From contig NC_016131.3 of assembly GCF_000005505.3 (NCBI RefSeq), positions 55,785,355-55,849,354 of the forward strand: DNA of 64,000 nt, in the 5' to 3' direction. The stretch's first letter is position 1, and every line of letters begins with the position of its first letter. The position numbers and the translations under genes were made by a program. The notes below the pieces were generated by a model. That model saw nothing but the letters and a program-made list of their open reading frames with translations, made no database searches and was not told where the DNA came from. This document shows positions 42,088-53,843 of this stretch, in pieces. The stretch is from Brachypodium distachyon (taxonomy: Eukaryota; Streptophyta; Magnoliopsida; Poales; Poaceae).

Positions 42088-42630
42088 GCGATCGAGCGGC
42101 GTTTTTTTTTCAAAATTAATGTCGTTAATGTAAGCCCTTGTTGGAATATATGAACTAGGTTCTTTCTTCCATGGCTGTGTTGTGCTGTGTCCGCGGCATG
42201 AGCGCGCGACAGCGGCGCATCCTAGCATCGTAGCGTCGACCGAGAGCATCCTAGCGGCGCATCCTTGCGTCCATGCCCCTGTCCCGGTCCTTGTCCTCGT
42301 GCTCGCGCCGATCCCCACGCCGCAGCGGCCGTCGTCGCGGTGGCCAGAGTCAAGCTCGCTGAAGCCCGGCCCGTCGCACAGTCAGCGGCGCACATTGGTC
42401 CCACCCATCAGGCTTATACCCGGTAACACTCATCAGCAGCTAACGGCTTGACCGAGTTGACCGTGAGGAGGTGCTCCGTGATGGTAAAAGCGAGCATCTG
42501 CGCAAAGGAGGAGGGTAGAAGCGAGCAGTGTTCTAAGGCCTGGGCAAAACTGAGTAAAACTAAGAAACCGATGGCACAAAAGTAAAAAACACATAATACT
42601 ACTACTTTCTAAGAACCAAGCATAACTTGG

Positions 42631-44325
42631 TGTTAGGTTCGTTGCATAGGAAACAAAAATTTCCTACGAGAAGTGCGGAAGAAAACCCAAGAATATATAT
42701 ACTAGATGTATGTAACGAGAGGGATCATGAACACCATACCCTCGTAGACCGCTAAGCGTTACGATCACGAGATCGTTGTTGGTGTAGTGGAACTTTCAAT
42801 GAGATCAATCTCAGTGCCGAACGGACAGCACCTCCTTGGTATCCACACGTTCAGCTTCACGTTGTCTCCTCCTTCCTCGATCCAGCAAGCGAGAGGGAGA
42901 GGTAGACGAGATCCCGGCAGCACGACGGCGTGGTGACTATGGTGAATATTCTCACGGGCAGGGCTACGCCGTGCGCGTGAGAAGAGGAGGAGAGGAGGGC
43001 TCAGGGGAGAGAGATCCAACTGAAAGCTTGGGGTTGTCTCTCTCCCTTGCCCCCCCTTCTATTTATATAGGCGTAGAGGAGGCGTGGCCGGCCAGGACTA
43101 TCCCATGGCCGCATGGGCCCTGTGGGCTAGCCCCTCGGACTCTCATGCGGCCAGGACTCTCCTCCTGGCCGCATGGGCCCTGTGGGCTAGCCCCTCGGCC
43201 CATTAAGGCCAGGGTGCTCCCTCACAGGCCCATTTAGCCCAGGGATAGGTGGGCCTCAAGGTGGATCCCTCCGGAACCTTCTAGAAGCTTCCCGGTCAAA
43301 ACCGGGAAATATTCCAAACTTTCCAGAACCCTGAAAACAACTTTCCATATATAAATCTTTATCTCCGGAACATTCCGGAGCTCCTCGTTGCGTCTAGGAT
43401 CCCATCCAAGACTCCGAATCATAATTCGATATCATCATCATTTATTTCATCTAACCCAAGCAACATGAAACGTTAAGTGTGTGACCCTACGGGTTCGAGA
43501 ACATGTGGACATGATCAAATATCAATAACCAATAGCGGGACCTGGATGTCCATAATAGTTCCCACATATTCCACGAAGATCTCATCGGTTGAACCACTAT
43601 GTCGAGGATTCAATTAATCCAGTATCCAATTCTCTTTGTCTCGCGATATATTACTTGCCCGAGATTTGATCGTCGGTATCACCATACCTAGTTTAATCTC
43701 GTTACCGGCAAGTTCTCTTTACTCGTTCCGTAATATAATACCCCCGCAACTAAACACATTAGTTGCATGCTTGCAAGCTCATTAGGATGTTATATTACCG
43801 AGAGGGCCCAGAGATATCTCTCCGTCACAAGGAGTGACAAATCCCAGTCTTGATCCATACAACCCAACAAGCACCTTCTGGGATACCTGAAAAACACCTT
43901 TATGATCACCCAGTTACGAGATGACGGTTGATGCCCACAAAGTATTCTTCCGGTATTAGGGAGTGGCATGATCTCATGGTCTAAAGAAATAATACTTGAC
44001 ATAATAAAACATAAGCAACTTAAACTTAAGTGACACGATCAAAAGCTATGTTTAGGTTTGGGTCTGTCCATCACATCATTCTCCTAATGATATGATCTCG
44101 TTATTAAATGACAACACATGTCTATGGTTAGGAAACCTTAACCATCTTTAATCAACGATCTAATCTAGTAGAGGCGTATTAGGGACACGGTATTTGTTTA
44201 TTTATCCACACATGTATTTGAGTTTCCAATCAATACAATTATAGCATGGGCAATAAACATTTATCAAGAACAATGAAATATGATAATAACAAATTTATTA
44301 TTCCCTCTAGGGCATATTTCCAACA
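42631..44325 (-). mobile_element. Solo LTR, Ty1/copia BARE/Angela/WIS type, reverse orientation
   Basis: Read on the - strand it begins TGTTGGAAATATGCCCTAG at 44325, the start of the BARE/Angela/WIS LTR group of Pooideae, and ends ...CGAACCTAACA at 42631. The length of 1695 bp fits that group. Perfect 5-bp duplications CTTGG flank it (42626-42630 and 44326-44330). No internal domain remains, so it is a solo LTR from LTR-LTR recombination. A 60-bp direct repeat lies inside (about 43105 and 43163, 'ccgcatgggccctgtgggct'). It sits 38 bp outside the MULE's right end. Confidence 0.93.
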
Positions 44326-44330
44326 CTTGG

Positions 44331-45872
44331 GTGGTGAGCCAATCATGTGTGCTATCAGAGTACGATAAAAATATATATCTATGTATCATTGGATTGCAAT
44401 GGTACTAGTTTTCCGGTTGGGTTTGATGGTGGAAACAAGAATGCGTCCCATGTCAAGGTTTTGATATTCATGCTATTATTTCTCTTTGAGGTGATTCTAG
44501 CATGCTAAAATTAATTTTTCGATGGTTTTTTTAGTAGTGTTGCGCTCCAAATGTGCCCCATGGCAAGCTTTGATTTTTGTTCTATTTTTCTCTTTGAGGT
44601 CATTCTAGTATGCTAACATTAATTTTTGGATGGCTTTCTCAGCAGAGGTGTGCCCGATCTTTTTAGAACTGTTGCATATATTCTTCATGACTTTCTAGTT
44701 CGACGGCTGGCGGGACGAGCCTATTGAGGCGAGAAGATGTACAAACATACACGAAGTCACGAACGATTCATTTCGGTAACAAAACAAGTCCGAATAGAAA
44801 CATACTAACATAAATCTAACAGCATGAGGATGTGCAAATAAGTGGTAGATGACGACATACACTGGTTACTTCAGGCAACTAAACCCGAGCATCGTCACAA
44901 AAAAACCAACCAAGACTCTGCAAATAATCCAAGTCATAAACTGTGGTGACTACAGGCTCAAGTAGTATACTAACTGAAGAGTTAAGCGATGTAACTCTCT
45001 ATCCCTCTGCTATCCACCATCTCAGCTAACAACACAGTAAACTCTTGTCAAATGCTCTGAACTTCTGCTTAAACCGGCTAACATCATCTCCAAATTAATC
45101 ACTGGAGGAACAAGTAATAATTAGCAATATATACAATGAGGTGAAGAAATATTACAAATATGATAACTATAGGCAACAAAATTGACAACCTTAGGAGTCC
45201 TTGAAAGCAAATCAATTCTAAAACTTGTTAGCCTGATCGGAGTCCTTAAAGTCGGTGAGATCTGCAAAATGATTAGAATAAAAGAGAATTAGTGACATTC
45301 AGAAACACTAAAGTTATATCCAAAGAACAAATAGGGGAGATGGGTGAATCAGCAGATATATTACATGACATGATAGAGTTAAAAAGCAAGGGGGTGTCTA
45401 TTTTGCATTTAGCTGAATTTCAATTAGGTTTCAGTCACATTTTTTAGCCAACCAACATTGCCTACACCCAACCAGCATCACAAAAACAGAAAAACCTGCG
45501 ACGAGGAAGAAAAACAAGTCTCTCCGCCCCCTCCCCGACCAAGCCCACTAACCCAAAATCAAAGATTAGTATCTACAGCCCGAATCAAAGATTAGTATCT
45601 ACAGGCAAATTATAGAATCAAGACCCTGCTATCGAACCTAATAACTGCAACTGAATCAAGGCGTAATTTTGACTACACATTGCAATAAGCAACAAAACTG
45701 TAGGATGAGTTAAGAAAAACAATCTGATAGACCTGAGATAAATATACCACTGTAGGATGAGTTAAGAATAACAGTCTAGCTAATAGACCTGCAACAAATG
45801 TACCATTGAAAAAACTGAAGAATAACTGAAGGCTAGTTACTGTTGTTTAACTAGACTAACCGAACACTATAA
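44331..45872. other. Intergenic with small local repeats and a possible relic exon
   Basis: 44435-44645 holds two diverged direct copies of about 115 bp ('ctctttgaggtgattctagc' and 'ctctttgaggtcattctagt'). 45545-45605 has a 23-bp tandem copy ('caaagattagtatctacag' twice), and 45702-45800 a diverged 60-bp tandem copy ('ctgtaggatgagttaaga' twice). On the - strand at 45226-45261 there is an intron-like end (ctaatcattttgcag) followed by codons LTDFKDSDQANKF and a stop, possibly the terminal exon of a lost gene. Support is weak. Confidence 0.35.
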
Positions 45873-46147
45873 GGCTGGTCATAGTGGAGAATAACTTAGA
45901 GTAGTAACATGATTATGTTATTAGTCTAAATTACTACCTTCATAGTGCATGTAGTAACTTACATGTGATGTCATATATTGTGTTATTTATTAGGTTGCAG
46001 ACTCATCTTATCTTGATTTGCGTGATGTTATGATAACATATCTAGTTATCACATCACTCTCTTTCTTCATTTAATACCATGTCACATCACAAAATTGCCT
46101 AGTTGGCACTTATGTTACTACCCAAGTTACTCCCACTATGAGTAGCC
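45873..46147. mobile_element. Tourist-type (PIF/Harbinger) MITE
   Basis: 275 bp with inverted ends 'ggctggtcatagtggaga' and 'ctcccactatgagtagcc' and further matching subterminal sequence (ataacttag / ccaagttac). Flanked by TAA on both sides (45870-45872 and 46148-46150), the 3-bp duplication of the PIF/Harbinger group. Confidence 0.85.
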
Positions 46148-46179
46148 TAACTGATGTATGAGTTCAGATGAAACACACT

Positions 46180-48333
46180 TGTAATACCTCAAAATTTATA
46201 AAGGTTATTTTTTGACATGGGCAGACATAGTTGACCAAAATGTAACTTTTTGAAACGTAACCCATATGGAAAATTGGAGGCAATGGTTGGATTTGTCTCG
46301 CCGAATCGATCGAAAATGACTGTAGGTTTGTGAACTTCAGAGCCTGGATTAATAGGTCGAGGCCTCTTTTAATTTCAGCCTTTTAGATGTATTTCAGATT
46401 TCTCAAAAAAAAAAGATGTATTTCGGATAAAACAAAATAAAATAAAAATAGCACCATAACAGACTCGAGGAAACCTGGGGAAATAAAATTCCCTTCTCTA
46501 TCTTTCCCCAAGCCACGCCGGATCTTTTCTTTTGCCCAACCACCTGGAGCGCCTAGGGTTCCTGGCTGCCGCCGCCTGCCAGCCGCACGCCGTCGCTGCG
46601 GTCCCTGCTGCCTGCACACTGCCCGCCGGAGACCTTCCCTCCTCCCTCAGCTTCCCGCTGTTCTGTTCGTCAGGCACACACACGTTGCAGCTGCGTTCTG
46701 GGCTGTAGTTTCTTTCGAATCTTGTTGTTCTGGTAATCCTGGTTAGATCAAACAAAGCTGGTAGTCTCTTTCAGCGTTATTGGTGAATCTGATCCAAACA
46801 CAAGGTAGTTCTCTGTACAAAGGAAAGAATCAGCGAGTAATTGTTTTGATCTGTCGTGGGCTACTTTCATGGTTCATGGTTTCAATCTGTAGAACTCTGA
46901 TTCAGCAGCAACTCTGAGTTAAAACTGGGTTGAAACGGCTGGGAATTTGGAGATTCCACTTAAAGAAAAGTTGTAGAGTTTCTCAATAGCTTTCCAACGC
47001 TATTTTTTTTTTCTCAATTCCAGTAAGTAACGAGAAAGTTATAAGCAAAACAGTGCTACTGTACTAGGGTCATTAGTTGGTGCAGATTTCCCTTTTCCCA
47101 TGAATTCGTCCGGTTTGAGGCAGAACTAAATTTTGGTCGCAACATGAAAATTGTAGATGAATCCCTGCTGATCATCGTAATGTGCTTGGTTGCATGATTT
47201 GGTGAAGGGAGTCAAGATTTATAACCTAAACACAGAACTGCTCAGAACATGTTTGAGAGGGTAAAATGAACAGATGTTGTTAGGATTTCGGTTTCTTGTT
47301 GAGGGCATTAGTATTACTTGTGTGTCTACCTTTTGATTATCCTTGCACTAGTCCTAAGAGATACTTGTACAGGTTTTGGATGTTTGAGAGCCAAGGCAAA
47401 TGTGTGGATTGTCCACGATATCTATGGCAAGTACATGGCGAGCCCCTCTTTACATGGTTGCCCATTGTATGTCAAACTTCTACTCCTTTATTTGATTTGA
47501 GGCAAATGAACAGTGATTCCTTTCTTATGTGTGGTTGCTTGTGTTCCATGATGGTTCCTTCCCAATGCGTTGTGGTTTGTGTTATTTCAGAACGGATGGT
47601 TGTTCTTGTGTTCCTTGTTTTTCAGAGTTTGTTCACTGTCCACGCGTATCGATTCATTCATTTCAAAAGAAGGATTGCAGTTGGTTAGTCCCCACCACAG
47701 TTCAGGATGGTCAGTACACGCCACCCCTGTTGTCACATGATGATAGTCCCCGTCACATGTGGTTAAGTCCAGATTGTTCATTCAGATCATTCATTGCATT
47801 CATGTTCGATCCATTTTTCAGTGAAGTGTTCTTTTCTAGTAAGATGTGATGATGAGTAATATTCAATGTTTTTTTCGGATTCCGTATTGTACTTGCTGAG
47901 TTTTATACTCATTCTTGCATTCTCGTTGTTTTATTTGGTTTTTCAGGTACATGCGAGTAATAGCATCCTTGGGCGGGAGTAACACAACTTCACATGATAC
48001 ATCACAACACATCGCATATAATTAGTGGTCGCAGTATCATAATTGTTGGTTAGTATCATAATATGTATAGAGAACTGGTGGGTAATTATGTAGTGTGAGT
48101 GTTTGACCACGAGTTTTATGTCTATTGTTGTAGTTGATAGAGAATTATGGATTTTGAGCATCACTAATTGAGTTAAAAATGATGATATTCAAGTAATATA
48201 ATCAATTGCCTGTCATGGATGTCCTTGTAAACAAAGGCAACTGTGCTGAAATTCTAATTTTATGTCCTTGGAGTTAATCTTACTTGCGTAGTGTGGTAAT
48301 ATTCTGGGTAGGGTCGATATCTGGGGTGTTACA
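46180..48333 (+). mobile_element. Solo LTR-like element (2154 bp), TGTAATACCTC...GTGTTACA
   Basis: Starts TGTAATACCTC and ends GGGGTGTTACA, a TG...CA LTR with TGTAA/TTACA palindromic ends. Flanks are ACACT (46175-46179) and ACATT (48334-48338), a 4-of-5 match, consistent with an aged target-site duplication. The GC-rich patch at 46500-46640 and an 'aaagttgtagagtttctcaa'-type block are common in grass gypsy LTRs. No gag/pol. Short ORFs here (46383-46755, 47296-47849) are not supported. Confidence 0.7.
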
Positions 48334-48338
48334 ACATT

Positions 48339-50842
48339 GATGCAATAATAGCAGTAAAAGTGATGTAGTAACTATAAGATACAAACCGAACCATAGAATG
48401 AGACTAAGAATAAGACTAGAATTAATTAGAACTTAATAAAATATCGAAACTTATGAAAAAATACTAAAACAATGAAGACTGAAACGAAATATAGAGATAT
48501 TGTGACTAGACACACAGACTGAAGACTAAACCGTAGACTCAGTGACACAGACCGAAAACTATGATTCTGTCTAATTTATATATATAATTTCTGAAGATTG
48601 AATACTGAAAAATTAATTGTTACATAAATTAGGCTGTCTTCTTCTGCCGCGAGCGCCGAAAAGGAGACCCGGCGCGTCACAAGTACCATGATGTTGACTA
48701 GATCCTCTGAGCGCAAGGAATGGAGCTGACATTGACTACAACGAGGTCGGCCATCTAGCTCCTCTCCGGCCAATTTCTGATGAGTTTCTTCTCCACTCGG
48801 TGAGCTTCGGAATGTTCTTGCATGGCTTGTGCTCACACTCTTTTCCTCTCTCTGTAGCACTAGGATGACGTGGATGTGACATGGACCGACCCAAAATTTG
48901 CAGGTAGTTGTGCAACTTATACTGCAATATCGACACATACAAAATCGTCCTGGAGATACGATTGATCCTAATGCAGAAATCGACGAGAAATTAATGCCCC
49001 ATTGATCCCGTGCGTTCCAATTTGATCATAATTTGAAATCTGTATAAATAGTAGTTCAAATCATTTGAAATTTGTTTAATTCATATAAGTTGTTTCCTAA
49101 CTCCAAAATTGGCAAACCTTATATGCATTTTGATCACCAAGATCTAATGAACCTGTTCATGGTATTCTCATTCATGTTTGAACAACTTAAACCTGCTGTT
49201 AATTGTAATACATCTTCTTTTATGCATATGGAGTTGGAATTCCATTGCTTTAGGAATTCCAATCTATTTAATATGATTATTGTATCAACTCACTTGTTGT
49301 TAATATGCCATGTATCTTCTGTGCTTATATTTTTCCTTTTATATGGTGTATTTGCTTATTCCTCGTTAGCCTCCGTTTCCTACGTCGACAAACCCGGTTC
49401 CGACTCCTACTCGGACCCATATTCTCGGTGCCCAGCGACCGAGGAACCAGGCAAACAACCCTCCTTGACCATGTTCATTAAACCTATTTGCCTCTCCATT
49501 AATCTTGCATTAAGTTACAATTTCAGTCTTGTCACGATGCCTCTAGGATTGCATAGCTTACTAGGCAGCTCTACTTAAGATACGACTTCTAACGCAGAAA
49601 CAACTATCCATGTCCTTACGCATTCAATAAAAGTGAATACAATAGGCAATCACTTTACAAATATTTTAAAGTGCGACCCCCTTCTGCTCCCCTCCTCGCG
49701 ACCACGAGGGCACGCCGCACGCACGACCGCACATCACGAGGTCCCGATAGCCCGCCGCCGCCTCCTTCTGTCTTCCTCGCGACCTCGCCTCTTCCCCCAC
49801 CCCTCCGCCGCTAAACAAGAATATACCAAATTTTGTATACCATAAGTAGCATTATTTAATAAATTATTGGTGTTACATATAGCTCATACAACTTGAATGG
49901 TATGTTATTCCGATTAATTTTACAAATATCGATTTAGTCTGCATTTGTATGCAATACGTTTCATGATATATTGTTTATATAATTATATTTTTAATTCCAT
50001 AGACATCTTTTCAGACTTACGGGCATAAAAATAGCAAATAAAATATGATATTCCAAACCATTGTGTATAACTCATATTTATCCTTTTTTGCTGTATTTTA
50101 TTTTGTACATCTCATAATATATTGTCTAGATAGTTAGATTTTTCTAATTCTAGAGACATCTTCATACTTCCTGAACTATAAAGATTAAGTAAATATTTAT
50201 CAGATACTTTAAACATAAGGACACGAAGCAACCATGTTTTGTCCACATAAACTAAAAATATACACTCCTTTGATCTTGATCTGAGGTTTAATAAGTGATT
50301 TAAAAGGAACACATACATGCATGCACCCTGAGTTTACATGGATAAGAACATCTCTAGCAGTAACCGAACACAGCCGGCCCGAACTAGCCAAGTTCAGTTG
50401 ATCTGAATTCCTGTTTTCAATACAGAAAGCTGCGGGGCAGAACAGAAACCAAACTAAATCCGAACATTTTGAAAACTAAGATGCGCGCGTGATTCTCGTC
50501 ATATTTAGCAACAAACTGATTCCATTCGAACATTTAAATTTCATACAATAGATCCCACAGGTTCATACAATAGATCTAATAACTAAACCGAAGTTCTAAC
50601 ATTAAATACAATAGATCTGCCGAGGGGAGGGGGTTCGTTGCCGGAGCCGGCCTACCTTTCCGTCTTAGAGTGGCAGACGGCCTGGCACACGTCGATGGTG
50701 AACCAACACGGATAAGACGTGCGACCAACACGAACCACACGTACCAACCCAAAAGGAGATGTGCGAAACACCCAGGATTCGATCCAAATCGAGAGCACTC
50801 ACATAATAGCCGTACGTTCGGGAACTAACGAGAGAGATCGTC
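48339..50842. other. Intergenic, no gene called
   Basis: Mostly AT-rich. 49360-49460 and 49680-49810 are GC-rich islands that look like retroelement LTR or captured fragments ('cctcgcgaccacgagggcac'). The 168-aa ORF at 49072-49578 has no recognisable domain and biased composition. The last 200 bp before 50843 should contain the promoter of reductase copy 2; no clear TATA box is visible. Confidence 0.45.
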
Positions 50843-52319
50843 ATGTGGTCGCTGCTGCTGCTTCTGGCGGCGGCTGTGCTGTACCCGGCGCCGGCGTGGC
50901 TGATGGCGATGTCGGCGCTCTCCTTCGCGTGGGTGGCGTCCTTGGGCGTCTCCGAGCTCCGCGGCCAGCACATGCCATACTCCAAGTTCTGGCACGCCAT
51001 CGTCGTCTCCGGCTCCGGCCAGAAGAAGCGGGCCGAGCGCCTGCTGCCGAGCCGCGCCGCGATGCTGATGGCCTATACGCCGGCGCTGGTCGCCGCGGCG
51101 GCGGCCTTCGCGGTGCCGGGCGCCGTGGAAGGCCTCCGCGCGCAGCTCCTCGCCGGCGCGCTCGCCGTCCACTTCCTCAAACGGGTGCTCGAGGTAATTA
51201 ACCAACCACTGAGACCGACTGATCTTGTGAGACGTGCAACTACTTGCTTTTCCCCTTTTTAGGTACTGAGTGCCTGTTCTGTCGAACAAGTTCAGACCAG
51301 AAACAGAAGTAGGATTTTGTTTTGTTTTAACTTGAAAAAAATGAAGGGAAAGGTTTGACCCTTTGTCTAAAATGGAAAGCAGAGCAGCCGGTACTGTTTC
51401 TACCGTTCAAATCAGAGTCTGGGATTTTTTGTAGAAGTGTAGCAAGTTCAAAAACTGATGAAAATTCTTTATCCTATGACTGCACTAGGAGTACATGACT
51501 GAGAATTTTTTTTCCGTTGACTAGTGGTTTTATTCCCAGCTGCCACCCTCCATGCAATTGGCACACCATGGTTCTTCAACGAGTGATCTTCTTTTAATTA
51601 AGGAGGAAACACCCTGACCTATATATATGCATTTCGTGAAAAATTTAGACGACAAAATTAGAACAAGAGGACATGAATCCAAAAAAATTGAACCGCATAT
51701 AGAACACAGAATTCCACAATAATTAACTGTATATCCAATTCTAACAGTCTCATGAAAAAAGGTAATCGTTCCATTACATAATTATTATTAATTCAGCCAT
51801 TTTTGCTCACCTAGGCTATACTACTTGCTTTCCTCTTTTTAGGTACTGTTCATCCACCGGTACAGCGGAAGCATGCCACTCAACACGGCGCTGCTGATCT
51901 CCTCCAGCTACGTGCTCATCACCGTCGGCATGATCTACTCCCTGCACCTCGCCGCCCGCCTCCCGGATCCCCCCGTCAACCTGCTCTACCCCGGCATGCT
52001 CGTCTTCGCCATCGGCATCGCCGGCAACTTCTACCACCACTACCTCCTCTCAAAGCTAAGGAAGGGCAACAATGATGACAAGGAGTACAAGATCCCCAAG
52101 GGCGGCCTCTTCGGGCTCGTCGCCTGCCCGCACTACCTCTTCGAGATCGCCGGCTTCTTCGGGTTCGCCATGATCTCGCAGACGGTGTACGCGCTCGCCA
52201 TGGCCTCCGGCTCTGCGGCGTACCTTGCTGGCCGGAGCTGCTCCACCAGGAGGTGGTACAAGTCCAAGTTCGAGGACTACCCGGACAGGATCAAGGCTCT
52301 TGTGCCCTACATCTTTTAG
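50843..52319 (+). CDS. Steroid 5-alpha-reductase family protein, copy 2
   Basis: Predicted 275 aa, paralogue of the gene at 36464 with the same two-exon structure. Exon 1 is 50843-51193 (ctcgag|gtaatt) and exon 2 51843-52319 (ctctttttag|GTACTG); phase 0. Shared blocks: SELRGQHMPYSKFWH, FLKRVLEVLFIHRYSGSMPL, GIAGNFYHHYLLSKLRK, GLVACPHYLFEIAGFFGF, SKFEDYPDRIKALVPYIF. It lacks the glycine-rich insertion of copy 1 after SGS and a short TSEG segment. The 649-bp intron shares its 3' third with copy 1 ('acacagaattccacaataat' in copy 2). Role as in copy 1: ER-membrane reductase, substrate unknown. A decoy acceptor lies at 51245-51270. Confidence 0.92.
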
Positions 52320-53843
52320 AGCCAGTTAAGTACTCCGTAGGAGAATTGCTCTAATTCTAGAGCTTGATACACTTATGAGGATTGAGGATTGTGCTGTCAA
52401 TTTCCAGTCAATGAAAATGGAGGCGAGGAGCTCCTTCATTCGGAAAAGAAAACAAGTAAGGAACAGCTGGCTCTGGTTTTGAGCCTAATGATGACGTTTC
52501 AGCGTATATATGATGGTGTCATCTACAAGCACTGCAATTGACTGAAAACTGAAAACAAAGAAGCATTTTGTCAAGTTGCGCTGAAATTATGCGAAGACTG
52601 AAAAAGAGGGCCAGTAGTAATAAAAAATATGCGAAGACTGAAAACAAACGCCGAATAGCTTGACTTTATTTTACTTATTTTTAAACTAGGAGTTAACTAA
52701 TTAAATGCAAAACTGTCATTGAATCATGATTCGCCAGTCAACAAGGATCAATAAATTAACTACGGCGTTGAAATGCATCTAAGGTGGACGACAGGTTTGA
52801 TTACTAGCTAATCACATATGTTGCTTACAGGGAAATTAAGCTGACATACTGGACGTAACTTTGAAATGTCTACATCTTGACCGTTTATTCAGATTATCAG
52901 ATACTAACACCTTCTTTCTGAGAAAAATGGTCAGCTTGAAAAGAACATTCTGAACCAGTAATGTTACACTTTTCAAGTCAAGGATGACAGACCATTCGTG
53001 CCTATTTTATTCCAAATAAAACACCCCAGGAATTTTTGGGGCAGAGCATATGTGTCGACAGAATTTCAATAAGAATTAATAAACAAAATTCTACTACTGG
53101 TACATCAACAGTATGGAATTAAAAAACCTAGAGTATTTAGAATCAACATTTCAGCTTTTAAAGACGTAAGAACTTATGTCATCCATGAACTTTTTTAGTT
53201 GTTTGAACCTGTCAGACATTTTAATCAACTCATCTCTTGCTTTCAGAGAAGGACGTGCATGCTTTTAAAAACTTCCAAGGTAAAGTTGACATTTTCAATG
53301 AAACATTGAAATTTCACCGAAGACCGTAAAATTAAAGTGGGCACAAATGTACTTGCTTCCGGTCAAATTATTTGGTGACAGATGAGTTGAAGCCAAATTC
53401 AAATTATACCTTTTGGATTTTAGTTAAGTGAAAGAAATTTTAATCATTCAATTGCTATGGACACCAATTTTTGTTCGTGATTGGACACCCAATTAATTTC
53501 GGAAATTTCAGTTACTTCAGTCCTAAATCATTCGAGAAGACAACTTTTCTCGAGTTTAGAATTCATATACAAGTTGAGATGTACACCAATAAATAACAGA
53601 ATCATCAAGCATTAATTGAACAGATTTTTTTTTGACTGAATTTAATTGTACAGATCAGCTGGTGATCGGCCACAATTGGACTAAAACAAATCAATGAACA
53701 ATTAGACTAAATAAAACAATTGATCCCTCCCATCCCGCAGAAGAAGAAAAGAACTACAGCAATTCTCAATCATGTTTTCTTGTTTCACGAACCGGAGACA
53801 TCTCGCAAGATCATCTCACCAAATCTTGAACCAATTTCCCAAG
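52320..53843. other. Intergenic, no gene seen
   Basis: AT-rich sequence with no ORF of note and no clear transposon termini. 52320-52450 is the likely 3' UTR of reductase copy 2, and the stretch just left of 53844 the 3' UTR of the VQ gene on the other strand. Confidence 0.5.

Larger units (their letters stand above)
38547..42592. mobile_element. Mutator-like DNA transposon (4046 bp) without visible transposase, carrying two divergent ORFs
   Basis: Terminal inverted repeats of about 220 bp: the left end (38547 onward, 'ggttccttagttgtactt', 'agttttgcccaaggctt', 'ctcgcttctac') matches the reverse complement of the right end (to 42592: 'ggtttcttagttttactc', 'agttttgcccaggcctt', 'ctcgcttctac'). 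Flanking 9-bp sequences are ATAATAATA (38538-38546) and ATAATACTA (42593-42601), 8 of 9 identical, as expected for Mutator. Inside are two ORFs (40570-41130, - and 41617-42087, +) and 1.8 kb of other sequence. No MULE transposase motif was seen. Long TIRs with non-transposase ORFs suggest a Pack-MULE or other non-autonomous MULE. Confidence 0.8.

Noticed and set aside
38547..42592. Interpretation as a CACTA or hAT element
   Set aside because: The ends do not start CACTA, the duplication is 9 bp rather than 3 or 8, and the TIRs are long, which fits Mutator.
47296..47849. ORFs of 106-130 aa inside the 46180-48333 element
   Set aside because: Inside the predicted solo LTR, overlapping each other in different frames, with no recognisable domain.
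49072..49578. 168-aa ORF as a gene
   Set aside because: Hydrophobic and low-information composition, no domain, no splice or promoter context; it lies in AT-rich repeat-like DNA.
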